Source of the DNA: Culex pipiens pallens
Lineage: Eukaryota > Arthropoda > Insecta > Diptera > Culicidae
DNA: 64,000 nucleotides
Direction: 5' to 3'
NCBI RefSeq assembly: GCF_016801865.2
Contig: NC_068938.1
Coordinates: forward strand, 84,760,272-84,824,271
Positions 36,969-48,729 of this stretch are shown here, piece after piece (positions within the stretch are counted from its first letter, which is position 1; each line of letters starts with the position of its first letter). A model generated the notes under the pieces. It had not been told where the DNA came from. It saw only the letters and a list, made by a program, of their open reading frames with translations, and made no database searches. Position numbers and translations under genes: made by a program.

Positions 36969-39292
36969 GGCGACCTTTTTTTTGTTACGGCGGTAGACTC
37001 GTAGATCTTAACTCCAGGGAGCCCAACACATTTATATAGTAGTCTACCATATCCACTGATGCTATACGCACATGATCCGGGGTCAAAAGCCGATGACCTC
37101 TTGTTTGTTACGGCGGTAGACTCGTAGATCTTAACTCCAGGGAGTCCTTGGATGACCATGGACATCCCATTACATTCATATAGTAGTCTACCATATCCAC
37201 TGGTGCTATACGCACATGATCCGGGGTCAAAATCCGACGACCTCTTGCTTGTTACGGCGGTAGACTCGTAGATCTTAACTCCAGGGAGTCCTTGGATGAC
37301 CATGTACATCCCATTACATTCATATAGTAGTCTACCATATCCACTGATGCTATACTCACATGATCCGGGGTCAAAATCCGACGACCTCTTGCTTGTTACG
37401 GCGGTAGACTCGTAGATCTTAACTCCAGGGAGTCCTTGGATGACCATGTACATCCCATTACATTCATATACTGCCCATGATCGCATAAATGTCCCATATG
37501 CATTTTCATCACTTTTGAGTTATTAATGCAGTTTGGTTCAAAATCGTGTGCTCTTTCAAAAGAGCCTATAACATCCAGTACTTTGTTCTAGAAATCAGGA
37601 GGAAATCCAGTTTTTTCGTGAAAACTTTACACGTAGCCTTATGTGTGGGACAAACTTGTCTTGCGTTTTTCTCAGCTTGCTGTTTTTGCATATGGGACAT
37701 TTATGCGAACATGGGCAGTATAGTAGTCTACCATATCCACTGATGCTATACTAACATGATCCGGGGTCAAAATCCGACGACCTCTTGCTTGTTACGGCGG
37801 TAGACTCGTAGATCTTAACTCCAGGGAGTCCTTGGATGACCATGGACATCCCATTACATTCATATAGTAGTCTACCATATCCACTGGTGCTATACGCACA
37901 TGATCCGGGGTCAAAATCCGACGACCTCTTGCTTGTTACGGCGGTAGACTCGTAGATCTTAACTCCAGGGAGTCCTTGGATGACCATATACATCCCATTA
38001 CATTCATATAGTAGTCTACCATATCCACTGATGCTATACTCACATGATCCGGGGTCAAAATCCGACGACCTCTTGCTTGTTACGGCGGTAGACTCGTAGA
38101 TCTTACCTCCAGGGAGTCCTTGGATGACCATGGACATCCCATTACATTCATATAGTAGTCTACCATATCCACTGGTGCTATACGCACATGATCCGGGGTC
38201 AAAATCCGACGACCTCTTGCTTGTTACGGCGGTAGACTCGTAGATCTTAACTCCAGGGAGTCCTTGGATGACCATGTACATCCCATTACATTCATATAGT
38301 AGTCTACCATATCCACTGATGCTATACGCACATAATCCGGGGTCAAAATCCGACGACCTCTTGCTTGTTACGGCGGTAGACTCGTAGATCTTAACTCCAG
38401 GGAGTCCTTGGATGACCATGGACATCCCATTACATTCATATAGTAGTCTACCATATCCACTGGTGCTATACGCACATGATCCGGGGTCAAAATCCGACGA
38501 CCTCTTGCTTGTTACGGCGGTAGACTCGTAGATCTTAACTCCAGGGAGTCCTTGGATGACCATGGACATCCCATTACATTCATATAGTAGTCTACCATAT
38601 CCACTGGTGCTATACGCACATGATCCGGGGTCAAAATCCGACGACCTCTTGCTTGTTACGGCGGTAGACTCGTAGATCTTAACTCCAGGGAGTCCTTGGA
38701 TGACCATGTACATCCCATTACATTCATATAGTAGTCTACCATATCCACTGATGCTATACTCACATGATCCGGGGTCAAAATCCGACGACCTCTTGCTTGT
38801 TACGGCGGTAGACTCATAGATCTTAACTCCAGGGAGTCCTTGGATGACCATGGACATCCCATTACATTCATATAGTAGTCTACTATATCCACTGATGCTA
38901 TACTCACATAATCCGGGGTCAAAATCCGACGACCTCTTGCTTTTTACGGCGGTAGACTCGTAGATCTTAACTCCAGGGAGTCCTTGGATGACCATGGACA
39001 TCCCATTACATTCATATAGTAGTCTACCATATCCACTGGTGCTATACGCACATGATCCGGGGTCAAAATCCGACGACCTCTTGCTTGTTACGGCGGTAGA
39101 CTCGTAGATCTTAACTCCAGGGAGTCCTTGGATGACCATGGACATCCCATTACATTCATATAGTAGTCTACCATATCCACTGATGCTATACGCACATAAT
39201 CCGGGGTCAAAATCCGACGACATCTTGCTTGTTACGGCGGTAGACTCATAGATCTTAACTCTAGGGAGTCCTTGGATTACCATGGACATCCC
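36969..39292 (-). repeat. 144-bp tandem array, right arm of foldback 2
   Basis: About fourteen units in inverted orientation, split by a MITE at 37471-37718. The outermost unit shares three private variants with the outermost unit of the left arm (CTAGAGTTAAG, ATCTATGAG, AAGATGTCG). The next units inward differ between arms. The 528-codon minus-strand frame is the array read in its open frame. Confidence 0.95.
37471..37718. mobile_element. 248-bp MITE with 4-bp target duplication
   Basis: The inverted ends CTGCCCATGATCGCATAAAT and ATTTATGCGAACATGGGCAG are flanked by TATA on both sides (37467-37470, 37719-37722). Neighbouring unbroken units read CATTCATATAGTAGTC, which shows that TATA was duplicated. 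A second copy lies at 53355-58446 with CACA duplicated, confirming a 4-bp duplication for the family. No open frame. Superfamilies making 4-bp duplications include Chapaev and Sola; I cannot choose. Confidence 0.93.
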
Positions 39293-40009
39293 GAAGTACC
39301 CATAGACCTTTGAGAAACATAAAATTTTAGTAAACAAATATATTTAAAAAAAATGTTTTTCAAATATTTTAATTTTAAACTTTTAATATTTATTTTTATA
39401 ATCGTACAAAAAATGCTAGCTGTGGACCCCCCGAACTTGACAACTTTTTTATACATTTGTATTGGTTGTTTCCGTTGTGCTTAAAGGAAATGGCTATGCA
39501 CCAGGCGCCTCCATATTTTTGTAGATGGCTCATATAGTTGGGAGGAGACGCAAGTTTTTTTTAAATTGTTCGATTTTTTTATGTTAAAAAATTTACCAGC
39601 TTCTCGTCAGTCCGCGTGGACATAAAATCAAATTCTGTCGATTGCATCGGATTCGGGGATGCCTTTTCTCTGAGGAACCGATGAGATATCGTCAATCCCT
39701 TGACACAAGTTTTGTTTTGTCGAGTAGTGTTATTGATGAAGCGAGTTGATTTTTTTTGCTAAATCGTCACTACATCGTCAATTAAATTTCAACCGCTGTT
39801 GAATTTAAGCCACTAATTGCAAAAAAAAAATATTTTGATTACATCCAATATCTATCAAGGTTTTATCAAGGCTTTGAGGAGGTTGTTAAGCCTTGAACTC
39901 TCATGTAAGTTTTAAAAATAGGCCGTGACGACCTTCCTTTTGGGTTTAAGAAGCGATTGTAACAGCTAAGATAAAGCCTAAAATGTTAATTGGTAGGGCA
40001 AAAGTTTTC

Positions 40010-41570
40010 ATACTGAGCAAGAATTTTTAAATGGTGTTTTTTAGAAAAAAAAACCCTTTTTAAACATTTTTTAGACGTCAGTTTTTAATATTAATAAAAT
40101 TTGCAATCGAAAAGAACTTTCCCAAAATTTTGATAAAATGTGCTGTTTTCGGGATGTAGCCATTCACAGTGTGTTTAAAACTGAAATATTTCAGTTTTCC
40201 GATTTTTTTTTTAAAATATGTGATGTGATGATTTTTAAGCAGTGCCGTAAAAAAAGTTTCTTCGAAATTTCTTCAAATTATTTGTTTAATACAATACACA
40301 AAGGAATACAGAACATTTTAACAGATTTTTGCGAAGCAACACTTCGAAGAACTCGTTCCGCCTGTGGGAAGGCACAATAATTATTTAATCAATCAGATTT
40401 ATATTTATTGATCGAATGAAAATGTGACTGTGTGTGAGTGTGTTTTATTTGGCAAGCAATTTTAATGCTCGTCCACATGTCCAACATACGCGTCCGGATT
40501 TTGACCCAAGTTTATGCATGCTGCTGGCCACTGTCACCGCTAGGGGGGTACGTGGGGTTAAGTGGGTTAAAGTTCTCGAAATTTCTATATGATGATGTTT
40601 CTTGTCGGTCAAACATTTCATTTTCAATTTGACCGATTTTTTCATGTTTTCACTGTGATATGTCAAAACGGACATTCTAACCCAACATTCCCCACCACTT
40701 CCCGCTCCCCTTCATTTAAAAGTCTGCAGTCTGATTGATGCATTACAATAATTATTTGCAATTCCGAAGGCCTCGCTGAGTCAATAGTAGTCGCGAGAGA
40801 AGGGGGGAGGATGTTGTATTGCCAATCGCCTCCCCCCTCCTGATTAACCCGGAAGGGTGGCCACCCTTCATCGCCACCCACCTCTCGTGTGTACAACACA
40901 CCCCGACATGGCCATCCCGATTGTGGGTGACCCTGTTTGAGTGTGTGTTCGTGCTACGTGAGTATTTGTGTCCAGCTGATGATTGTTATGGACTGAAATT
41001 GGTTTAAATCCATTTTCATGCTCGATGAGGTGATCTGTAATTGAGATGTGCAGACGGTGGTGGAGGTGGTGTTGGTGTGCGTGAGGTTTCAAAGTGGGTG
41101 GGGGGAGGTCGCGGTGAAGCATCGAGATTGAAGTTGATGCAGATTTACTGATGGATTTTATTGCTCTTAGTCGGGTGGATAACTCACTCACTCATTCACT
41201 GACTGACTGCAGCTTGATGGTCGTTTGGATCGAAGTTTCTGGTTTTACGTCAATGTAAATTGCATTCACAGTCCGGATCGATCGATTGGCCCCTCGTTGG
41301 GCTGGCGAGCGGGAAGCAACGGGGATGGTCAGGGCAAGTAGTGTTAGCTCGAGTAAACTAAGAATCAATCAATCAAAATCGAAGCAGATGATGGATTGGC
41401 AGCAGCGCGAACGGGAGCAGCAAGTATAAATAGGTTGTTGTGTGAGGTTTTTCAAACCAGCTTGGGATGGAGAGCTTGGTGGATTTCACAGCACCCGGGA
41501 TTGAGGGCAATTCACGGGACATTTTATAGTGACGGGAATTGATTACTGTCAGCTGTGTGGACGAATGATT
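40010..41570. other. Non-coding DNA, GC-richer from 40.4 kb
   Basis: Frames of 60-107 codons occur without domains and in conflict. The stretch has GT-rich tracts near 40,425 and 41,060. No repeat edges seen. Confidence 0.4.
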
Positions 41571-42480
41571 CGCTTTTGAAGAAGTTTTATTTATATGAAA
41601 TGGGTATTAAAAATATTAACTTCTTTGAATACTTTATAATTTCATTAAGTATGTTTGCTTGATTTTGCTTTCTTTGTTTATGATATGCATTGAAATTTTG
41701 TTTATGTTTGTAAATGCACTTTTTTTAGCTAAAGGAAAGGTTTTTAATGAATTAATTTTTAACATGCACGCATTTTTTGTAAACATGTGAAATTAAAAAG
41801 TTAAACTTTTTTTTCTAGATTTCCTGTTTTCCTTTACCTTACCTTCAAAGTTCCAAAGGTGATAATACACTCCTTGTTTTTTTGTCATGATTTTTTGTCC
41901 ATTTAATTTCTCTTGCCAAAAAAAGCAATGCATCATAAGTTTTCCATACAAGTCTTCATACAAATGTGCCGGCAGGTTAGAAAAAATGTGAACTATTCGA
42001 ATAATTCAGTGAAGTTCGGGAATCTGATTTTTGAGCCACCTTATCAATTTGATGGCTTCTTATAGTTGTAGATTATAAAAATAGCTTTGAAAAAATACCC
42101 GGATAAAATCCTTTTGTTTATTATGTACCATTTTATAATTATAGTTTGGATTCCCATGTACGTTTATTGGAATAATTGAAAATTTTATATTTTTTAAGGA
42201 CCCAAAATAGAACATCTTTTGGTCGGAATTTTAGAAGGCCTAAAAATCTGGTTATGGATTTATACTTTTTTGAAAAAAAATAAAGACTTTAAAAATATGG
42301 TTCTATAAAGATTTAAAAAATGTTTCATATGTAAAATTGAAAATATAAAATTAAAATTATTTTCCAGACTTTATCTGCCATTTTTTGGTTAAACTATCGA
42401 AAAAAAATTTCCTAAATTTTAAGCACTTCTTCAAAAAATATTTCCGAAGTTCTGAAACAAGTTTAAAAAATTCTTTTACT
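41571..42480. other. AT-rich DNA with decayed repeat scraps
   Basis: Sequence at about 41,930-42,110 resembles the arms of the palindrome at 7.0-9.6 kb (CCATACAA...TTCATACAAATGTGC). No gene. Confidence 0.45.
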
Positions 42481-42500
42481 TAGTTGATTGGACTTCTGGA

Positions 42501-42873
42501 AACTCAAATAACAAAAAAATCATAATCAAATTACTCGCTCTACAGCATTGCCTTGGCGTTCTCAATTGCGAGATTTCTTCTAGAAACTTCCATCCACCCC
42601 GGGATTCGAACTTACGACCTTTGGATTGTTAGTCCAACTGCCTACCAGCGACTCCACTGAGACGGGACCCTGGGAGACGACTCCTACACCTGGACTGAGC
42701 TATCGACCTAACCTTTTATTAAGTTAGACCGGGACCAATATTTACTTCCCCGTCCAACGGAAGGCATGATCAGACAATCTCGTCTCGAAAATGCCACCGG
42801 GACCTTCTGGGATCGAACCCAGGCCGACTGGGTGAGGGGCAACCACGCTTACCCCTACACCACGAATCCCGGC
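42501..42873 (-). mobile_element. SINE with two tRNA-like regions (minus strand)
   Basis: Flanked by TGGACTTCTGGA (42489-42500, 42874-42885). Reading the minus strand, the 5' head is tRNA-like, with an A-box-like TGGTGTAGGGGTAAGCG and a B-box-like GGGTTCGATCCCA (complement of 42808-42820). Farther 3' comes a second tRNA-like segment, with a B-box-like AGTTCGAATCCC (complement of 42601-42612). The tail is AT-rich. The 12-bp duplication proves retroposition of the whole unit, so the two tRNA-like parts moved as one element. Confidence 0.9.
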
Positions 42874-43261
42874 TGGACTTCTGGACACTGAGATCGTGAA
42901 ATTTTCTCCTGGTTAAAATAAGTATTCTGGGGATTAAAATTAAAATGATAAAGCCGATGCAAATATTTTTAAAAGTGTTCTGTCCCTTTCCTCTGTCCAA
43001 AGTCGAGGGGGAAAAAAATAAGGAAAAATAATAAATGTCAAACAATGTCAGAAAATGCAAAGAATAATATTTATTATTTGACAATAAAAAATATTTGTGG
43101 GAAAAAATTGTAGTCCTGTTCATTAAAATGTTATACAAATCCCAAATAGAACAGAAAAAGCATTTTTATCTGTTTTCAATTAATTGCGCATTTATTTCCA
43201 TTGAAATTCAATTAAACTTAAAAAAAAACATAAAACAATGTCCCCTGATTTTTCAAATAAA

Positions 43262-43487
43262 TTGTCCCGCCCGTGTGGATCAATAGGACCGCACTGGATT
43301 CACAATCCAGAGGTCGCCGGTTCGAATCCCGCGGCAGGCGCTCTAAAATTCTTTGTGTAAATATGGGTATTCGGCGCCGTCGCTCCGAGCCGTACTTTCA
43401 TACACTTTGGAGCCCAGGGCGGCAAAGTCCTTGTAGATAAAAGGAAGACACTAGTGGTTGGTACTAGCAATGGTGGCCGTTTTATAA
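43262..43487 (+). mobile_element. tRNA-derived SINE-like element
   Basis: The head is tRNA-like. A perfect five-pair anticodon-type arm CTGGATTCACAATCCAG (43294-43310) is followed by a T-arm with TTCGAAT and the B-box-like GGTTCGAATCCC. The acceptor ends CGCCCGT/GCAGGCG pair with a mismatch and a wobble. The apparent anticodon would be CAC. A non-tRNA body follows (GGCGCCGTCGCTCCGAGCC). Without clear flanking repeats, the borders are estimates. A functional tRNA gene is unlikely because the T-stem has a mismatch and no terminator T-run follows directly. Confidence 0.7.
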
Positions 43488-43489
43488 AG

Positions 43490-46050
43490 GAGGGGGCGAT
43501 ATATACTTTGAAAATTTTTGCCACGGCCAAAAAAGTGAAGTTTTTCTTTCCGTGTCTCTTTTTTTCTGAAAAGTCCAAATCATAGTCTAAATCTTTTCCA
43601 AAGACACCATCTCTACCAGTAAATCCAGTCTTAGGAACTGAGTTTCAAAAAATTCTCATACCCTTGACAAGGAAATTGACAAATTTCCAACCAAATAAAA
43701 CGTATGCATTATTTGAAATCTAGATATTTTTCGTAATGTATTTGAAAATTTCTATACCGTAATTTTGAATTTTTTATCAAATAGGATATTAGAAATTAAA
43801 ATCCAATGTTTCTGAAAACATCAACATAACTAAACGATGCTATATTGACATGTCACGTGTTGGAAAATTTCAGGAAACATTTTTTTATATTATAATTTAT
43901 TTGACGTTAATTCTGATTATGGTTCAGGCGTTTTCGACACTTTTGATTTAGCCAAATGCTTGAAATTTGATGTTTGGTGCGATTCTAACTTAGAAAAGTG
44001 CAAGTGGAACTTGGTAGAATTTTTTTTTAGAGTTGTCAAGAAATGTTTGTTTGATGTCAAAATGAGATCAGGAGAGATTATGGGCGCATGACGATTTAAA
44101 TGAGTTTTCGCATGATATCTCAACTCATTGTTAAAGTTCAATGTGTAAATTTGAGAGAGAAATATACTTTTAAAGGTTATCATATTGATGAAGAAATAAA
44201 GTCTAGTCCGCCAGCAACAATTTGTTGTCAACTGCTTTCGGTCATTTCAGCGTAAAATAACTTTGACTGACAGCTTGTCCACCGTGACAGCAGTGCAAAA
44301 GGACCCAAGAAATGGCAAATTGGACACGCTGCATGCAACACCATGAAACTGCATCCAGTTTGCGACCCAGTCTCCAAGAAGGCAATCCTACCCCAGAAAA
44401 GTGAAACCAAGTTGACGGACAGCTGATCAACACTCCTTTTGGACGTGGAGTTGCTGCAAGGACGGGGTTTGAGTATTTTTTTTTATTTTGACACCGTGAA
44501 AATAATTCTCAAAATAGAGTTTTTCATTGAAAAAAGAAGGTGAAATTTTTAAATATTAATTATTTTTATGCTTATTATTATTTAATAAATGTTAGCAGAA
44601 TTCTTAAAAATATTGAATCAAATTGTCATTTATTCTCGAAAATACTACTAACAGGCTCGTCCGGAGGGCTTCCCAGCAAACCGCATCAGTTCCTGGCCCC
44701 TGTCATTTTTACGTTCCTGGTTGTGCCGGCCTGTCCGAGCTCTGTGTTGAACTTCAATAAACGAAATGACTGACAGCTCTGGCTGCTCCGCGCCTCACCT
44801 TGTCATCCGGTGAGCTGTGATGGTGCAGGCAATCGCATAAGACGTTGCAAAACAAGATGTCAATCATGATTAGGGGCTACGTGTCAACGTTTATTGATTT
44901 TCATCAAATTATCGGCGCAGCAGCACCAGGGCGTTCAAGGGGAGACTGGGTAGCTTAAATCTGATGTATATTTTTATGTATTTTGGAGATTGAGTGGAGA
45001 TTGAGTTGGAGCTTGCTCAGAGAAAAAAGTTAGTCTGAATTAAAACCGCCATCGAGTTCAAGGGAAGAGATCAAGTCACCCACCTTCTCCTACGAACAAC
45101 AGTGTGTGATTAAAGTTGATCGACTGTGATGGATTCGCTCTTTTTCAGCGTTAGCTCATCAACTGCAAATGTTTTCTGCCTAACAGGCCTAACACGAACA
45201 CCAAAGTACGTCAAGCTCTCCAGCTTCCCATTAATCAGCAGCTCACCGCAATTTAGTGCATTCAAATGCAGTGATATCAATTTCGAACTGCTGCGTCAAC
45301 ACGAGAGATCTAAACTACAAGCTCCAGCCTCTGCTTTGCTCCGGACAGTAATATTTCAATCCGTTAACGCCTGGATGATTTGGAATGTGCCCGAGCAGTC
45401 CTGTAAGTGCGTTGATCAGCACGCGAGCCCGACACACGACTCCTGTGCGTTAAGGGGGGTGCCTTCAAAACGCAGTTAGTGTCGTGTGAACATCGTCGCA
45501 AAGGACAACTATCACGGGGGATGACAAACGCATCATCGTCGGTTCAGGAATCCGGGAATCACACGCCCTGTTGGTGTCGTCGGTGCTGCTGCTGCTGATG
45601 ATGCTGATTCAACAGTCTGATTTCTGAGTCACCAAACGACCCTGTCAACTCTTGATGCTGCTGCATTGTCGTCCGTCGGTGGCAGCTCGAGCTTCAGCAA
45701 AGCAGCATCAACGGCAGCCAGGATGATTTGAGAGATGAAAGATGACGATGATGATAATTATTATTACGTATTTATGATAACTATTACTGTCCATTGTTTA
45801 TCGGTGGGGACTCCTGGGTTGGCGTTAGCCGTTCAGGGGTGGCTCGGCATATAAATCCATCGGGTCCATAATAGAAGTCAATTTGATGAAGAGAGAGTAA
45901 ATCATGCGCTCGGGGGCAGCTTGGCTATGGTTTGGCTCTGACTGCAGCACTGATGATGAGCTGGGGAGGATGAATGATAATATGCGATGCATTTGTAATA
46001 GGGATGTTGGTAAATTCTTATTTTCTGATTATTAATTCCAAGTTCTATCA
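43490..46050. other. Non-coding DNA, GC-richer from 44.2 kb
   Basis: 44,230-46,020 resembles single-copy DNA with trinucleotide-rich runs (GCTGCTGCTGCTGATGATG near 45,582; GATGATGAT near 45,750). The 117-codon plus-strand frame at 45126-45479 has no recognisable domain. I cannot call an exon. Confidence 0.4.
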
Positions 46051-46233
46051 ACTAAACACTAAAAACTAAAAACTAAAAACTAAAAACTAAAAACTAAAAA
46101 CTAAAAACTAAAAACTAAAAACTAAAAACTAAAAACTAAAAACAAAAACTAAAAACTAAAAACTAAAAACTAAAAACTAAAAACTAAAAACTAAAAACTA
46201 AAAACTAAAAACTAAAAACTAAAAACTAAAAAC
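46051..46233. repeat. (AAAAACT)n array, left part
   Basis: About 25 copies of a 7-bp unit with one shortened copy near 46141. It is the left piece of the array at 49268, cut by the insertion of the element at 46234. Confidence 0.95.
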
Positions 46234-47242
46234 CAAGGGTTTCCAGAAGCGTTTATTACTTGCCAGTCTGCCAATTAATTACTCAAATTACTGGTCCAAA
46301 TTAATTAATTACATTAATTACTTTATTACTTTTCACTATGATGAAAAAACATATGATTTGATATTAAAGAGATTTAAGTATTTATTTCTACAGTTCTAAT
46401 CTTGAATATTTATTAATAGCTCATTCGATAGCTCTTCCAAAAATAAATTTAATGAAATAAAATAAAAACACTCAATATCAAGCAAAGTACAAACAGTATT
46501 GTTTTGTTCAAAGTCTTAAATTATGCTTTTTTATTTTTATTTTTTTTTGTGCCAAAATTTTGTGTTGAAAATAGCAGAATATTTCACAATAGTTTCATGT
46601 TTACACATTAAAAATTTTCTCCCACTAAAGGGTGCTGAAACTTGGCAAGTCGAATGCCATTGAAATATTGTTGTTTAAAGTTTTTTTTTAAAAGAGGCCC
46701 CCAGATTTTCGAGCCAAACTTAAACATTGAAAAATATTTGCAGCGGCTCTTTATGGAAACTGTGAAATTCTTCAAAATAACGTAATGTTTTAAAATGTTT
46801 TTCGAACATTGGTTTGACATTATTTCGTTTGTTTTTTTTTCTCAAGTATATTAAAAAAAAACATCACCAAAAATACAAATAATGTGTAATTTGTCATTTA
46901 CATTGGATTTAATTTCGCCATCTGATAAGTCAATTCTAATTTCACTGAGTTTGATTTTTAACAATGAAAATAAAATATTTGGATATATTTCAAGAAAATA
47001 GTTCAGCTCTTTAAAAAGAGATATTACAGGACTATCAACTGCTGTAGTAAGCTGAAAAATATATAAAAAAAACTTATTTTTATTTTAATTGATTTTTAAA
47101 TGGCTTTCACTTGAAAACTTTGCTTTTATCAATGATAATTATGTAAATTTTGGTTTTAAATATTTGATCCACATAAACTTCAAATAAATTTGACTGTCTA
47201 TTAGAAGGAAAAACATAGAAAAAAATAACCAACTCTAATGTA

Positions 47243-48729
47243 CAGTCATCCCACATATTCGGAACACCCACAAATTCGGAACACTTCTATGATAATTTGT
47301 CAATAGCATGCCAGAAGTAGCTTTTCTGTCGACCTTAATATTTTTAGAACCTTCATTTGGACATTATCTTGCTATTTCACTAGTGAAAGTAGTACTTTTT
47401 GAACAAAAAACTTCATTCCAAGACTATTTTGTCCAGAGCAGCAAAACATTGCCTCCAAATGGCCTGTTTCATAATTGTGGGATGTTATTGTGCCTCCCAC
47501 AATTGTGGAACACCTGAATTTAACTGATATTTTCACAAAAAAAGTTATCAAACCATGTATAAAACATCACTAAGCTTGAGTTTCATTGATTTCAGTGTGT
47601 GAAGTCATTATTTGGTAGTAAATATGTACTTCTGGAGGGATCCAAAGTTTGTTTACATTCGTAAGAAAAAAGTGTTCCGGAGTAGTGCGGTGCCTGTGTG
47701 GACGCTCAGTCCTGTTTTTTTTTTTCGTTTTATTTTTCGTCTCTTTTGTGTTGCTATTGGTGTACATGGGGTGATTGGATTTCTTCTTCTTCTTTTTTAT
47801 TTATTTTTTGATCGCGCGTTCGTTGGCCGATGAATTTTATTTTTGTTCTCTTTATATAGTTTTCGATAGAAACGATCCGATTTTTGTTTTTTGAGACAAG
47901 CAAGTCGTATTGCTGGATTAAGTCCTTTCCATATCATCGAGGATCGGAAGGCACGTCGACGGATATGTTTTAAGGCTTATGATATAAAATAATTTTAATG
48001 AATGAAGCCCTTCCTACATCACCGTTGATCGGAAGGCACGCCGACGGAGAATTTTTGGAGAATCGCGGTCGAATTAATACTATATTTAAATCCCTAGATA
48101 GGTATCTTTCCGCAGCCGGCTGCCTAAGATTTTTAAAATTTCAACCGATAAACAAATTGCTCATGGTCGCATCACTTACCACAGTGAATCCTGACCTCAT
48201 ACCCATCTTACTAACCCCTCAAAGCTCATGTGATACTTTGTCGGAGACGCAGTCGATTTGGCGGTCCCATCACTCAAGTATCGGACTAACATTCCCATCC
48301 ACTTCCCCGTGTCTTACCTCTGGTCGTGGCCGGCGTCGGTATTGATCAGCACGATAGGGACCTTTGAAAATTGCGAAGGGGTGATGATTGGTTCCTACTT
48401 TTCATCTGTGGTCCACGGAGCAATGTTTGGGGGTTCTGGTCAATAACGAAGTAGCAGCTACGGGTAGACACCAATGCTATGCTATGCTATGCTATGCTAT
48501 TCGTAAGAAAAAAGTGTTCCGAATTTGTGGATTTCAAGGGTCAAAGTAATTCTTCAAAAACTTCATATAAAAGTTAAAATTTGCAGATGTTCGATACAGC
48601 ATTTGAAAGATCGCAAGAAAAGCTTTCAAATGAAGGTAAAAGCGAATCATTAAGTTCAATTATCGATTTGCTATGAATTTTTGAACATTGGCCGATCTGG
48701 AAAACCGTTCCGAATATGTGGGATGGCTG
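47243..48729. mobile_element. TA-flanked MITE nested in the hAT-like element
   Basis: CAGTCATCCCACATATTCGG (47243 on) mirrors the complement of CAGCCATCCCACATATTCGG (to 48729), with TA on both sides (47241-47242, 48730-48731). A second inner copy of the ATTCGGAAC motif occurs near each end. Without the retroposon it carries, it would be about 650 bp. No transposase. Confidence 0.9.
47680..48500 (+). mobile_element. Short non-LTR retroposon, copy 1
   Basis: Flanked by a duplication of 21-23 bp starting TTCGTAAG and ending GTGTTCCG (47657-47679, about 48499-48521). It starts GAGTAGTGCGGTGC and ends with a (GCTAT)n tail. Two copies of a roughly 40-bp motif around GATCGGAAGGCACG (47,940; 48,030) lie inside. 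Shares its start, this motif and its 3' part (GGACTAACATTCC..., GAGTAGCAGC/AAGTAGCAGC) with copy 2. The long duplication and repeat tail indicate LINE-type insertion. No reverse transcriptase is encoded. A 115-codon frame (47998-48345) has no known domain. Confidence 0.87.

Larger units (their letters stand above)
34107..39730. mobile_element. Foldback element 2 (144-bp repeat arms)
   Basis: A palindrome of about 5.6 kb. Outer arms (34107-34545, 39293-39730) are near-identical inverted copies ending ACACTACTCGACAAAAC and its complement. Inside are oppositely oriented arrays of 144-bp units, meeting at a short unique centre (about 36895-36968). The right array is interrupted by a 248-bp MITE (37471-37718). 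Flanks are GATT on the left and TATT on the right. A TA duplication is possible only with one mutation, so the exact ends are uncertain. No transposase. The outer arms share nothing obvious with those of foldback 1, yet the units are homologous. Confidence 0.88.
33302..40008. mobile_element. Possible old element split by a SINE and foldback 2
   Basis: GCCCAAGTAATATTTTTA at 33302 resembles the terminus of the MITE at 25664, and GTTAATTGGTAGGGC ending near 40008 could be a diverged opposite end. Both flanks (33,380-33,900 and 39,840-40,000) carry similar short AAGGTTTTA/TTAAGCCTT motifs. The match is weak and no target duplication was found. Confidence 0.3.

Noticed and set aside
34546..39292. 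CRISPR-like array
   Set aside because: Units are contiguous 144-bp tandem repeats without unique spacers, in a eukaryotic transposon.
34837..39337. Frames of 272, 411 and 528 codons as a repeat-protein gene
   Set aside because: They exist because the 144-bp unit is divisible by three; some units contain stops and no promoter, start context or non-repeat domain is seen. The shared frame is kept as a finding, not as a gene.
43266..43337. Functional tRNA gene with CAC anticodon
   Set aside because: The anticodon arm is perfect, but the T-stem and acceptor carry mismatches, and a SINE-like body follows instead of a terminator.
45126..45479. 117-codon plus-strand exon
   Set aside because: No domain recognised and no supporting splice structure; left as unassigned sequence.
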